64,000 nucleotides of DNA, taken from the NCBI RefSeq assembly GCF_010730575.1, contig NZ_AP022614.1:806001-870000 (forward strand), written 5' to 3'. The DNA is from Mycobacterium parmense. GTDB lineage: Bacteria > Actinomycetota > Actinomycetes > Mycobacteriales > Mycobacteriaceae. Positions within the stretch are counted from its first letter, which is position 1, and the number at the start of each line of letters is the position of its first letter. The notes under the pieces were generated by a model, which searched no databases, was not told where the DNA came from, and was given only the letters and a program-made list of their open reading frames with translations. Below are positions 1-8,622 of the stretch, one piece after another. A program made the position numbers and the translations under genes.

Positions 1-212
1 GCGGGGTTGTAACAGCCCGGGATGGCGAGGCGTTCCGGCGGTGCCGGTGGGGCGCTGGTGGGCGCCGCGCCGTTGTGACCCGTAATCAGCTTCATGGCGC
101 CCAGCACCCCGCCGGTCAGCACAACCGCCAGGACGATAGCGATCACTATCAGACGCCCCCGCGTGATGCGCTGCAGCCGGCTCGAGGATGGAACGTGGCC
201 GTTGCCGCTCAC
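1..212 (-). CDS. Membrane-anchored protein, N-terminal fragment
   Basis: The reading frame starts at GTG 212 and runs off the left edge of the window, so only about 70 residues are visible. A short basic cytoplasmic stretch (residues 1-20) is followed by one hydrophobic segment (IVIAIVLAVVLTGGVLGAM), then a Pro/Ala-rich linker and a Cys (PGCYNP) that could begin an extracytoplasmic domain. This layout suits a single-pass protein with most of its mass outside the membrane. The family cannot be named from this piece. It is divergent from the CysQ-like gene, with about 130 bases between them. Confidence 0.6.
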   Translation of the reverse strand, partial: MSGNGHVPSSSRLQRITRGRLIVIAIVLAVVLTGGVLGAMKLITGHNGAAPTSAPPAPPERLAIPGCYNP

Positions 213-343
213 GGTCACCAGGTTTACATGTTTCCGGCCGATATTTCATTCTCGGGGTAGCGCTGGAGGCGGCATCATGGCACGGTAAAGTTGGTAAACG
301 ATACCAACATATTCGGGATTTGTGATGGTCTGGGGAGTCTTGG

Positions 344-1072
344 ATGAGTGACCACGAACTGGCCGCACGGTTGGCCACCGAGGCGGGGCGGCTCCTGCTG
401 GGAGTGCGCGAGGAGTTTGCCGATGCCGACGCCGGCGAGCGGAAAGCGGCGGGGGACAAGCGTTCCCACGATTTCTTGATGGAGGCGCTCACCAGGGAGC
501 GCCCGGGCGACGCGGTGCTGTCGGAGGAGGGCGCCGACGATCCGGTGCGCCTGCGTTCCGAGCGCGTGTGGATCGTCGACCCGCTGGACGGCACCAGGGA
601 GTTCTCCGAGCTCGGGCGCGACGACTGGGCCGTGCACGTGGCGTTATGGCAGGCCGGCGAGCTGGTCGCGGGCGCGGTGGCGCTGCCCGCACAGGGCCGG
701 ACGTTGGCGACCCCGCAGGTCGATGCGCCGCCCGCCGCCCCGGACCAGCCGCGCATCGTCGTCTCCCGGACCCGTCCGCCTGCGATCGCTCTGGCCGTTC
801 GCGAGGCGCTGGACGGTGTCCTCGTCGAGATGGGGTCCGCGGGAGCCAAGGTGGCTTCCATCGTGCAGGGCCTGTCCGACGTCTACGTGCATGCCGGCGG
901 TCAGTTCGAGTGGGACTCGGCCGCCCCGGTGGCCGTCGCCCGCGCCGCGGGCCTGCACACGTCGCGCATCGACGGGTCGGCGTTGGCCTACAACCAGCCG
1001 GACCCCAAGTTGCCGGATCTGGTGGTCTGCCGCCCGGAGCTGGCGCACGCCGTGCTCGCAGTCACCGGCTGA
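344..1072 (+). CDS. cysQ: CysQ-like 3'(2'),5'-bisphosphate nucleotidase / inositol monophosphatase family
   Basis: The 242-residue protein has the lithium-sensitive phosphatase signatures: E61-E62, the metal-binding DPLDGT at 79-84 and the WDSAAP motif at 190-195. CysQ removes phosphate from 3'-phosphoadenosine 5'-phosphate, a by-product of sulfate assimilation and sulfation. The start (MSDHELAARL) resembles M. tuberculosis CysQ from memory. The segment after residue 20 is more divergent, so this could be a paralogue acting on another phosphate such as inositol phosphate. It stands alone and converges on the TetR gene. The reductive sulfur genes lie some 36 kb away. Confidence 0.75.
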   Translation: MSDHELAARLATEAGRLLLGVREEFADADAGERKAAGDKRSHDFLMEALTRERPGDAVLSEEGADDPVRLRSERVWIVDPLDGTREFSELGRDDWAVHVALWQAGELVAGAVALPAQGRTLATPQVDAPPAAPDQPRIVVSRTRPPAIALAVREALDGVLVEMGSAGAKVASIVQGLSDVYVHAGGQFEWDSAAPVAVARAAGLHTSRIDGSALAYNQPDPKLPDLVVCRPELAHAVLAVTG

Positions 1073-1117
1073 CCCGGTATCGCCCGCCGTCTCATCGGCG
1101 CGCCGACCGTCGGTTCT

Positions 1118-1744
1118 TCAGGGGGACGCGGCCATCCGCGCGGCACATTGATAAAGGGCGACCGCGTGCATCTCGAACAGCGCGGGCAGGTCGACGGAGT
1201 CACCGCCGATCTCTTTGGCCACGAACAGGCCGTCGGCGCCCGCGATCGCGTAGGTGGCCACCTGATGGACCTGCGCGGCGGTCAGGCCGGGCATCAGTTC
1301 GCCGATGGCGGTGGCGAGGGTTCCGAACGCCTGTTCGCGCACGCCGAGGAACATCTCGCGTGCCCGCGGTTCCACGGGCCGGCGCTCCAGGGCCAGCATC
1401 AGGCCGAGCCGCAGGAAATCGGGGGAGTCCAGCAGCGCCTTGGCGATCTGTAGGGCCACTGCGATCAGGCGGTCTTGCGGCGCGCCGTCCGGGGGCAGCT
1501 GCCATGCCGAAAGCCATTGCGCGAAGCTGCGTTCGATGACCGCGGCGATCAGGTCGTCCTTGTCCTTGAAGTGCCAGTAGATGGAACTGGCGGGCAGGCC
1601 GCACTTGGCGCTCACCAACGCGATGCTGGTGCCCTCGTAACCGCGTTCGCTGGCGATTTCGGTCGCGGCGTCCAGGATGCGGTTGCGGGAGGCCTCGCCG
1701 TCGACGCGGCGTCGCCTCTTGGGTGACTGCTCGATCTCGGGCAC
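1118..1744 (-). CDS. TetR-family regulator of the adjacent aromatic operon
   Basis: The 208-residue protein has a basic N-terminus (KRRRR), a TetR helix-turn-helix at about residues 20-65 ending in the typical SSIYWHFKDKDDL, and a variable ligand domain. It is transcribed away from the flavin hydroxylase operon. The shared 90-base gap holds a large inverted repeat that overlaps a plausible operon promoter. The likely role is an autoregulated repressor of that operon, released by an aromatic substrate or intermediate. The ligand is not visible from sequence. Confidence 0.85.
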   Translation of the reverse strand: MPEIEQSPKRRRRVDGEASRNRILDAATEIASERGYEGTSIALVSAKCGLPASSIYWHFKDKDDLIAAVIERSFAQWLSAWQLPPDGAPQDRLIAVALQIAKALLDSPDFLRLGLMLALERRPVEPRAREMFLGVREQAFGTLATAIGELMPGLTAAQVHQVATYAIAGADGLFVAKEIGGDSVDLPALFEMHAVALYQCAARMAASP

Positions 1745-1753
1745 GAATACCCC

Positions 1754-1782
1754 TTGACGCTGAATCGGACGAACCTTACTGT
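1754..1782 (+). promoter_or_regulatory. Candidate sigma-A-type promoter of the ring-cleavage operon
   Basis: TTGACG at 1754-1759 is followed after 17 bases by TACTGT at 1777-1782, a good -35/-10 pair. The -10 overlaps the left arm of the palindrome, so a bound TetR would block polymerase. It lies about 50 bases upstream of the hydroxylase start. This is a pattern match only. Confidence 0.5.
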
Positions 1783-1817
1783 AAGGATCGCTACATTACC
1801 GTAGTGATCATTACAGT
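1778..1817. promoter_or_regulatory. TetR operator, long inverted repeat
   Basis: The arms are ACTGTAAGGATCGCTAC (1778-1794) and GTAGTGATCATTACAGT (1801-1817), complementary at 15 of 17 positions around a 6-base spacer. The site lies between the divergent TetR gene and the ring-cleavage operon, the usual place for a TetR operator. Its length and symmetry make it one of the strongest regulatory sites in the window. Confidence 0.8.
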
Positions 1818-1834
1818 TTCAAGTTGGGCGCGCA

Positions 1835-3430
1835 ATGGAAGATTCGAATCGGGTGCCGGTGTACGACGTCGCGGTGATCGGCTACGGTCCGACGGGCGCC
1901 ACCGCCGCCAATCTGCTTGGGCGCCTCGGACTCAACGTTGTCGTCGTCGAACGCGACCCCGATGTGTACGGGCGGGCGCGGGCCATCTCCACCGACGAGG
2001 AGGTCATGCGGATCTGGCAGTCCGTCGGCCTCGCCGACCGTCTGCAACGCGACATGCTTGCCGACCGGCCGTTGGCCTGGGTCGACGCCGCCGGAGTGCC
2101 CTTCATCGAAACCACCATGACGCCGCGCAACTGCGGGCACCCGCCGCAGCAGTTCCTCTATCAGCCCGCCGTGGACCGAGTGCTGCGCGAGGGCGTCGAG
2201 CGGTTCGCAGGCGTCGAGGTGTTGCTCGAACACGAATGCCTGCGGGTCGTCAACGGCGAGGAGTGCGTCGAACTGATGCTGGCCGACCTGCGGACCGACA
2301 CGCTCAGGCGTCTCCGAGCCTCCTATGTGGTCGCCGCCGACGGCGGGTCGTCACCGACCCGCGGTCTGCTCGGGGTCGGGTACACCGGCCGCACTTACAC
2401 CGAACGGTGGGTCGTCATCGACGCCAAGGTGATTCGCGAGTGGGAGGGCCACGACCGCCTGCGGTTCCACTGCAATCCGGACCGACCGACCGTGGACTGC
2501 CCCACGCCGTTGGGGCACCACCGCTGGGAGTATCCGGCCCGCCCCGGTGAGGACGAGCGCAAGCTCGTCACTGACGCGGCGGTATGGGAGGTGCTGGGAG
2601 AACAGGGCGTGACCGACGATCAGGTGAAGATTCTGCGGGCCGTCATCTACAGCCACCACGTGCGCGTCGCCGACCGGTGGCGCGTCGGCCGGGTCTTCCT
2701 CGCCGGCGACGCGGCCCACGCCATGCCGCCGTGGATCGGACAGGGGATGTCGGCCGGCGTGCGCGACGCGGCCAATTTGTGTTGGAAGCTCGCCACGGTG
2801 GTCCGCGGGCACGCCCCCGACTCGCTGCTCGACACCTATCAGATCGAACGCAAGCCGCACGTCACCACCGTCACTCGCCGGGCGGTGCGCAACGGCCGGG
2901 TCATCACCGAACGCAACAAGGTCCTGGCGTTCCTGCGAAATCATCTGCTGCGCAACGTGACCCGCATACCCGGTGTGCTCGCGGCCGGGCAGAAGCTGAT
3001 CTGGATCCCAGAGGCGCGGTACCGGGCCGGGTTCTTTGCGGCCGAGGGGCATCCCGCGGTGGGCTGGCAGCTGCCCCAGCCCTGGGTCACCGACCCCGGT
3101 GGAGGGAGGGTGCGCCTGGACGACGCCCTCGGCGGGGGGTGGGCGGTGCTGCACCTCGGCGCGGCGCCGCACGGCGCCGACCGGTGGCAGCGGCTGGGGG
3201 CGACCTCGCTGGCCGTCACCGGCGGGCGGCCGAGGGCAGGTGCGGTCCGCGACGACGACGGCTCGCTGACCCGTTGGCTCCGCGGCAAGAAGGCCGCCGC
3301 GGTCGTCGTCCGCCCGGACGGGTTCGTGTTCGCCGCCGCCCGCGCGGGAGGGCCGCTGCCCGCACCGCCGGCGACCCTCGTCGCCCTGTCGCCAACCGCG
3401 CCCGTCACCCCGATCGGAGTCCTCACGTGA
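1835..3430 (+). CDS. MhpA-type FAD-dependent aromatic hydroxylase
   Basis: The 531-residue protein is a class A flavoprotein monooxygenase. It has an N-terminal Rossmann motif (GYGPTG, about 16-21) and the FAD ribityl-binding GD segment (LAGDAAHAMPPWIGQG) near residue 290, and resembles 3-(3-hydroxyphenyl)propionate/3-hydroxycinnamate hydroxylases. Such enzymes use NAD(P)H and oxygen to hydroxylate a phenol ortho to its OH, making a catechol for ring cleavage. It heads an operon with the hydrolase (GTGA overlap) and extradiol dioxygenase. The exact substrate is open. Confidence 0.85.
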   Translation: MEDSNRVPVYDVAVIGYGPTGATAANLLGRLGLNVVVVERDPDVYGRARAISTDEEVMRIWQSVGLADRLQRDMLADRPLAWVDAAGVPFIETTMTPRNCGHPPQQFLYQPAVDRVLREGVERFAGVEVLLEHECLRVVNGEECVELMLADLRTDTLRRLRASYVVAADGGSSPTRGLLGVGYTGRTYTERWVVIDAKVIREWEGHDRLRFHCNPDRPTVDCPTPLGHHRWEYPARPGEDERKLVTDAAVWEVLGEQGVTDDQVKILRAVIYSHHVRVADRWRVGRVFLAGDAAHAMPPWIGQGMSAGVRDAANLCWKLATVVRGHAPDSLLDTYQIERKPHVTTVTRRAVRNGRVITERNKVLAFLRNHLLRNVTRIPGVLAAGQKLIWIPEARYRAGFFAAEGHPAVGWQLPQPWVTDPGGGRVRLDDALGGGWAVLHLGAAPHGADRWQRLGATSLAVTGGRPRAGAVRDDDGSLTRWLRGKKAAAVVVRPDGFVFAAARAGGPLPAPPATLVALSPTAPVTPIGVLT

Positions 3431-4287
3431 TCACCGACAAAGCGCACGAACGCACCGTCACGGTCGCGGGAAAGCCAATCTTCGTCGCCGAAATGGGTTC
3501 TGGTCCAAACGTTGTCATGTTGCACGGCGGCGGCCCCGGCGCCTCGGGGCTGTCGAACTACGCCCGCAACGTCGACGCCCTCGCGGCGCATTTTCGCCTC
3601 ATCGTGCCCGACCTGCCCGGCTACGGCAGATCGGCCAAGGGGCTCGACCAGGCGGATCCCTTCGGCTACCTCGCGGACACGGTCCGTGGCCTGCTCGACG
3701 AACTCGGCGTCGGCATCGCGCACCTGGTCGGCAACTCCTACGGAGGCGCGGCGGCGCTGCGCCTCGCGCTTGACACCCCGCAGCGCGTCGGCAGGCTCGT
3801 GGTGATGGGGCCGGGCGGGATCGGCACTACCAGAAGCCTTCCCACCGCCGGCCTGCGAAGCCTGCTGTCCTACTACGGCGGCGACGGCCCCAGCCGCGAC
3901 AAGCTCGCCACCTTCATCCGCACCTACCTCGTGCACGACGGCGCCGCGGTGCCCGATGAACTCGTCGACCTGCGCTACCTGGCATCCATCGACCCGGACG
4001 TGATCGCCGCCCCGCCGCTGCGCCGCCCGTCCGGCCCGACGGCGCTGCGCACGCTGTGGCGGATGGATCTCACCCGCGACCGGCGGCTCAAGGCCCTCGC
4101 GAAGCCGACGCTGATCCTGTGGGGCCGTGACGACAGGGTCAACCGGCCGTCCGGTGGCCCCATGCTGCTCAACCTGATGCCCGACGCCGAGCTGATGATG
4201 ACGCCGCGCACCGGCCATTGGATGCAGTGGGAACGCGCCGAACTGTTCAACCGGGTGGTCATCGAGTTCCTGGAGCGCGAGCGGTGA
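3427..4287 (+). CDS. Meta-cleavage product C-C hydrolase (MhpC/BphD/HsaD type)
   Basis: The 286-residue alpha/beta hydrolase has the family HGGGPGASG oxyanion loop and a nucleophile elbow GNSYGG with Ser104. Probable Asp236 (GRDDR) and His264 (TGHW) complete the triad. Enzymes of this type hydrolyse the C-C bond of the vinylogous 1,5-diketone made by extradiol dioxygenases, releasing an acid and a 2-hydroxydienoate. The GTG start overlaps the hydroxylase stop, and its own stop overlaps the dioxygenase GTG, which indicates translational coupling. The neighbouring dioxygenase supports the call. Confidence 0.85.
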   Translation: MITDKAHERTVTVAGKPIFVAEMGSGPNVVMLHGGGPGASGLSNYARNVDALAAHFRLIVPDLPGYGRSAKGLDQADPFGYLADTVRGLLDELGVGIAHLVGNSYGGAAALRLALDTPQRVGRLVVMGPGGIGTTRSLPTAGLRSLLSYYGGDGPSRDKLATFIRTYLVHDGAAVPDELVDLRYLASIDPDVIAAPPLRRPSGPTALRTLWRMDLTRDRRLKALAKPTLILWGRDDRVNRPSGGPMLLNLMPDAELMMTPRTGHWMQWERAELFNRVVIEFLERER

Positions 4288-5294
4288 GGCCGTCGGTGTT
4301 CGGCAAAGTCCGCCTGGGCTACGTCGTCGTGGAGAGCGAAAAGCTCGGCGAATGGCGACGATTCGGGCGTGACGCGCTCGGCCTGCACCTCGACGACGCG
4401 CTGCCCGGCGCCCTACGTTTCCGGCTCGACGACAGCCGGTGCCGCGTCCTGGTGCGGCGGGGCCCCGCCGAGGACGTAACCGCGCTCGGCTGGCAGCTCG
4501 ACGACGACCAGACGCTCGACGCCGTACTGGCCCGGGTCCGGCAGCACGGCGTGTCCGCGACGGACGGCACGGCGGCCGAAGCGGCCCTGCGTGGCGCGGA
4601 GAGGCTGGCCCGATTCCCGGGGCCGAACGGCCTCGCCCAGGAGGTCTTCACGCGCGCGCGGGCTGACAGCGCGCCGCTGCGGATGGCGATGACGGGCGGA
4701 TTCGTCACCGGCGCGGCGGGCATGGGCCATGTCGCCGTCACCACCACCAAGCCCCATCAGGTGCACGGCTACTACCACACCGTGTTCGACGCGCGGCTCT
4801 CGGATTACATCGACGAGACCATCGGCGGCCTGAAGTTCAAGATTCGCTTTCTGCGGGTCAACGAGCGCCACCACACCGTTGCCGTCGCCGCGGTCAACAG
4901 GATGCGGTTGAACCCGATCCGGACCCGCGTGCAGCACGTCAACATTCAGGTCGCCGACCTCGACGACCTGACCGCCGCCTACCGGCGGGTCAAGCAGCTC
5001 GGCTTTCGCATCGCGCTCGGCGTGGGGCAGCACACCAACGACCGGGAGCTGTCGTTCTACGCCGTCACGCCCTCGGGTTTCGAGTGGGAGGTGGGCTGGA
5101 ACCCGATCGTCGTCGACGAGCACACCTGGAAACCGACCACGCACCAAGGGATCAGCAGCTGGGGTCACGCCCCACAGGGGCACACGATTGTCGAGACGCT
5201 GACCCGGGTCAGGGCCGGCGCCGCGTCGCTGTTACACAACGAGGACGTAGTTCCCGCCCTAGCCGGTGCGGGAATCCCGTCCACTGATCGCTGA
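4284..5294 (+). CDS. Type I extradiol (catechol 2,3-) dioxygenase, two-domain VOC
   Basis: The 336-residue protein has two vicinal-oxygen-chelate modules. The C-terminal half carries the iron triad: His149 (MGHVAVT), His218 (VQHVNIQV) and Glu269 (GFEWEVG). Acid-base residues are probably His196/His197 and Tyr259. It resembles BphC/HsaC and should cleave a catechol next to a hydroxyl using Fe(II) and oxygen. The GTG at 4284 is preferred because it overlaps the upstream stop; an ATG 66 bases earlier would lie deep inside the hydrolase gene. Substrate specificity cannot be read here. Confidence 0.85.
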   Translation: MRPSVFGKVRLGYVVVESEKLGEWRRFGRDALGLHLDDALPGALRFRLDDSRCRVLVRRGPAEDVTALGWQLDDDQTLDAVLARVRQHGVSATDGTAAEAALRGAERLARFPGPNGLAQEVFTRARADSAPLRMAMTGGFVTGAAGMGHVAVTTTKPHQVHGYYHTVFDARLSDYIDETIGGLKFKIRFLRVNERHHTVAVAAVNRMRLNPIRTRVQHVNIQVADLDDLTAAYRRVKQLGFRIALGVGQHTNDRELSFYAVTPSGFEWEVGWNPIVVDEHTWKPTTHQGISSWGHAPQGHTIVETLTRVRAGAASLLHNEDVVPALAGAGIPSTDR

Positions 5295-5314
5295 GAACTT
5301 CTCGAGGAGCGACG

Positions 5315-6346
5315 ATGTTGCGGATCGACACCCATCATCACGCCATCCCGGCCTTCTACCGGGAAGCGCTGTCGAAGGCCGGCGTGGATGAGTCCCGCAA
5401 CCGGGGCCTGCCGGAGTGGAGCCCGGAGGGGTCGCTGCACGCCATGGCCGAGCTGGGCGTCGGCACCGCGCTGCTGTCGGTGTCCACGCCGGGCACCGCG
5501 TTTCTGCCGGCAGTGCCCGACGCGTGCGCCCTGGCGCGAGACCTGAACGACTATCTCGCCGAACTCGTTGCGGCTCAACCAGATCGGTTCGGTTTTTTCG
5601 CGACCCTGCCCATGCCGCACGTGCGCGAGTCCGTCGACGAAGTGATCCGGGCCGTTGACGGGCTCGGCGCGGACGGCGTTGTGCTGCTTGCCAACAGCGC
5701 GGGCACCTATCTGGGCGCGGAGGGTCAGGACGAGCTGTTCGCCGCGCTGGATGCGCGCTCGGCGGTGGTGTTCGTCCACCCCGCCGACCTGCCGGGCCCC
5801 GCGGTCGACGGCGTCCCGCCGTTCGCCACCGACTTCCTGCTCGACACGACACGAGCGGCATATCTGTTGGTGCGCAACGGGATACGTCGCAAGTATCCGA
5901 ATATCCGGTTCATTCTCAGCCACGCGGGCGGTTTCGTGCCATACGCCTCGCACCGGATGGCGGTCAGCATCATGGGAGACACCGCAGGCAGCCCGACGGA
6001 CATCCTGGACGATTTCGCCGGCTTCTACTTCGACACGGCGTTGTCCTCGAGCGCCGCCGCGTTGCCGAGCCTGCTGGCCTTCGCCAGGCCGGGACACGTG
6101 ACGTTCGGCTCCGACTGGCCGTTCGCGCCCGTTGTGGCCGGGAAGCTGTTCGCCGCCGGCCTGGAAACCTACCCCGGTTGCACCGCCGAGTCGCGTGGGG
6201 CGATCGAGCGCACCAACGCGCTGGCGCTGTTTCCGCGGCTCGGCACGGCGCCGCCGCCGCCTGACGGGTCCGCGTTCGATCGGCTACGCCACACCGCCGG
6301 CCGGGTGCTCATGCGGGGCGTCGCGCGACTGGTCAGCACCCGCTGA
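5315..6346 (+). CDS. Amidohydrolase family 2 protein (ACMSD / aromatic acid decarboxylase type)
   Basis: The 343-residue TIM-barrel metallohydrolase has the HxH motif at residues 7-9 (THHH), a later HPAD, SHAGG, and the GSDWPF aspartate, as in aminocarboxymuconate-semialdehyde decarboxylase relatives. These usually perform non-oxidative decarboxylation of aromatic or muconic acids, though some hydrolyse C-C or lactone bonds. It sits 20 bases after the extradiol dioxygenase with a GAGGAGCGACG ribosome site, so it is likely the last gene of the operon. It may remove a carboxyl group before or after ring cleavage. Confidence 0.75.
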   Translation: MLRIDTHHHAIPAFYREALSKAGVDESRNRGLPEWSPEGSLHAMAELGVGTALLSVSTPGTAFLPAVPDACALARDLNDYLAELVAAQPDRFGFFATLPMPHVRESVDEVIRAVDGLGADGVVLLANSAGTYLGAEGQDELFAALDARSAVVFVHPADLPGPAVDGVPPFATDFLLDTTRAAYLLVRNGIRRKYPNIRFILSHAGGFVPYASHRMAVSIMGDTAGSPTDILDDFAGFYFDTALSSSAAALPSLLAFARPGHVTFGSDWPFAPVVAGKLFAAGLETYPGCTAESRGAIERTNALALFPRLGTAPPPPDGSAFDRLRHTAGRVLMRGVARLVSTR

Positions 6347-6353
6347 CTGGCCC

Positions 6354-7259
6354 TCAGCGCAGCGCCTGCTGCCACGCCAGCACGCGCTCGGCCAGCTCGG
6401 GGCCGCAGTCCTCCTGAATGAAGTGGCTGGCATTGATCCGGGCGTGCGGCTGGCCCGACGCGCCGGGAATGTGCTTGATCAGGGGACGGTCGGCCCGACC
6501 AAGGACGGGGTCGCGCGCTCCGAAGATGGCCAGAAATGGCTTGTCCCAGCGCCCCAGCGCATCCCACGCGGCCCGGTTGGCCGGGACGGCGGGGTCGCCG
6601 GGCGAGGTGGGCACCAGTAGCGGGAATGCGCGGGCCCCCGCCTGATAGGTCTTGTCGGGGAACGGCGCGTCGTAACCGGCCCGCACCTTGGGGCTGACCC
6701 AGCGGAGGGTTCCGGCGCCGACGATGCGACCGGCGGGCAGCACGGGCGAGTAGCGGGCAAACGCGCGCCAGACGTGGAACGCCGGCGAGACGGGTCGCTG
6801 CGCGGTGGGAAGGAAGCCGTTGGCCACCACCAGCCGCGCGATGCGGTCGCTCTGCTCGGCGGCGATGCGCAGCCCGATGAGCGATCCCCAGTCCTGCATG
6901 ACCAGGGTGACGTCCCGCAGGTTGAGACGCTCGAACCACGAGGTCACCCACTCGACGTGGCGAAGGTAGGTGTAATCCTCGATCCGGCTCGGCTTGTCCG
7001 AGCGGCCGAACCCGATCAGGTCGGGCGCCAGCACGCGGTAACCGGCGTCGGTCAGCGGCGGGATCATCGTGCGGTACAGATAGCTCCAGGTCGGCTCGCC
7101 GTGCAGCAACACGATCGGCGGCCCTTCGATCGAGCCCTCGTCGAGGTAGTGCATCCTCAGCCGGCGCGTGTCGCTTGCGGCCACGTCGAGGTAGTTCGCT
7201 ACGAACGGGTAACCCTCCAGGTTTTCGAATCGGGAGTCTGGGGTTCGCAGCACATACAT
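6354..7259 (-). CDS. dhmA: Haloalkane dehalogenase
   Basis: The 301-residue alpha/beta hydrolase has HGEPTW (53-58), nucleophile Asp123 in QDWGS with the halide-binding Trp124, acid Asp250 (GARDP) and His279 (ASHFIQED). It hydrolyses carbon-halogen bonds to alcohols. From memory it aligns closely with M. tuberculosis DhmA1 (Rv2296), including the first residues after Met (VLRTPDSRF). That, plus the GGAGGAG site just upstream, fixes the start at 7259; an upstream in-frame Met adds 30 unrelated residues. It converges on the amidohydrolase with 7 bases between them. Confidence 0.9.
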   Translation of the reverse strand: MYVLRTPDSRFENLEGYPFVANYLDVAASDTRRLRMHYLDEGSIEGPPIVLLHGEPTWSYLYRTMIPPLTDAGYRVLAPDLIGFGRSDKPSRIEDYTYLRHVEWVTSWFERLNLRDVTLVMQDWGSLIGLRIAAEQSDRIARLVVANGFLPTAQRPVSPAFHVWRAFARYSPVLPAGRIVGAGTLRWVSPKVRAGYDAPFPDKTYQAGARAFPLLVPTSPGDPAVPANRAAWDALGRWDKPFLAIFGARDPVLGRADRPLIKHIPGASGQPHARINASHFIQEDCGPELAERVLAWQQALR

Positions 7260-7371
7260 ATACAGCTCCTCCGGTGGGCGGGCGCCCCTGTAAGAATCTC
7301 TCGGCGCTGCGACTTCGTCTAGTGGGGATTTCGTTGAGCTATACAGCACGCGGCACTACACTGCCGAATTC

Positions 7372-7653
7372 ATGGCAATCCGTCACGCTGTCCTGCTGAT
7401 TGCCGACATCGGCGGATACACGCCCTACACGCAGGGGAACCGCACGCATCTGCGGCACGCGCAGCTGACGGTCGCTGGTTTGCTGGAAGCGGTCATCGAT
7501 GCTGGAAAGGGCCTGAAACCGGCGAAGCTGGAGGGCGATGCCGCCTTCTTCCGGGCGCACAGCTCGCGCATCGATCCGCCTTCCGGCGGCGACAGGGAGC
7601 CCGCCGAGGGATTCCGGAATCTGGGCCGAGGTGCGCCGGTGTCCCCGGGTTAG
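7372..7653 (+). pseudogene. Truncated DUF2652-type protein
   Basis: The first 60 residues look like the start of a DUF2652 protein (LLIADIGGYT near the N-terminus, KLEGDAAFF at about 52-60). The expected long remainder is missing: after AAFF the frame turns into Arg/Pro-rich sequence and stops at 93 residues. The break lies next to a PtpB-like gene inserted between homologues of Rv2294 and Rv2296, so this may be the remains of the gene that occupies that slot (possibly Rv2295). It could still give a short peptide, but not a full domain. Confidence 0.6.
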
Positions 7654-7814
7654 CAGACTGTTCATTTCGGCCGTCTATTGACAAGATGCGGGGTCGGGAT
7701 GCGGCCCGGCGAAAGCTGCGAGCGAATGGACGACATGGTTCTCTCCAACTGGCCACCGGCGCAATGGGTGCCGCGACCGCGGGTCGGCGGGCCCACGCCG
7801 AGCGGCGCGTCGGC
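7654..7814 (+). other. Junction region with a short open frame ending at the phosphatase start
   Basis: A plus-strand frame is open from the pseudogene stop to TGA 7816-7818, overlapping the phosphatase ATG as ATGA. An ATG at 7699 would give 39 residues (MRPGESCERMDDMV...). I do not recognise the peptide. It could be the tail of a gene whose body was lost when this junction formed, keeping the old translational coupling to the phosphatase. Confidence 0.3.
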
Positions 7815-8597
7815 ATGATCGCCGAGGTGTCGGGCGCGTGGAACTGCCGGGACGTCGCGCACGCCGCGGGCATCCGTGCCGGCCGGTTGTTCCGGTCGAG
7901 CGAACTGAGCGGGGTCGATGACGACGGTCGCGCGGCGCTCGGGCGGCTCGGTGTCACGGACGTGGCCGACCTGCGCTCGGTCGGCGAGGTCGAGCGCCAC
8001 GGTGCCAGCGTCGTGCCCGACGGAGTCGCGGTGCACCGGCTCGCTTTCGACGGCGACCGGGTCGCGCCCCACGAACAGGCTTTCGAGCGCATGCTGTCGG
8101 AGAAGCCGGACGGCGAAGACCCGGTCGCGGCGGCGCGGCGCTTCATGATCGAAGAATACGAACGGTTTTCGGCGCTGCCGGGCACCCGCGCGGCGCTGGG
8201 CAAGGTCATCCGGATGGTCGCCGACGGGCGGTCGGTCCTGATCAGTTGCTTCGCCGGCAAGGATCGCACCGGCCTCGCCGTTGCCGTCGTCCTGGAAGCC
8301 GTCGGCGTCGACCGGGATTCGATCACCAGCGACTTCCTCGCCAGCAACGAGTCGGTGCCGGCGTTGCGCGAACACATCCTGCGGGGGATCGAGACCCGCA
8401 CCGAGAAGGTCACTCCCGAGCTTCTCGACTACGTGCGGACCAGGCTGCCCGACCAGGTGCTCGGCGTGCGCGAGGAGTACCTGGACGCGGCGCGCAAGAC
8501 CATCGACCGCCAGTACGGGTCACTGGCTCGGTTCCTCGGCGCGGCCGGCGTCGACGACCAGGCATTGCGGCGGGCGCGGTCGGCCCTGCTGAGTTAG
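7815..8597 (+). CDS. PtpB-like tyrosine/phosphoinositide phosphatase
   Basis: The 260-residue protein matches M. tuberculosis PtpB (Rv0153c) along its length from memory: GAWNCRDVA at the start, LFRSSELS, and a P-loop CFAGKDRTG with Cys145 and Arg151. The residue before the catalytic Cys is Ser144, whereas most protein tyrosine phosphatases and PtpB have His. PtpB-type enzymes remove phosphate from phospho-Tyr, phospho-Ser/Thr and phosphoinositides, and PtpB itself is secreted. The ATG at 7815 is chosen because the PtpB-like sequence begins here and overlaps an upstream stop; the 43 in-frame residues before it are low-complexity. Confidence 0.8.
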   Translation: MIAEVSGAWNCRDVAHAAGIRAGRLFRSSELSGVDDDGRAALGRLGVTDVADLRSVGEVERHGASVVPDGVAVHRLAFDGDRVAPHEQAFERMLSEKPDGEDPVAAARRFMIEEYERFSALPGTRAALGKVIRMVADGRSVLISCFAGKDRTGLAVAVVLEAVGVDRDSITSDFLASNESVPALREHILRGIETRTEKVTPELLDYVRTRLPDQVLGVREEYLDAARKTIDRQYGSLARFLGAAGVDDQALRRARSALLS

Positions 8598-8622
8598 CGC
8601 TCGAACGCGCCGAGCGCCCGCG

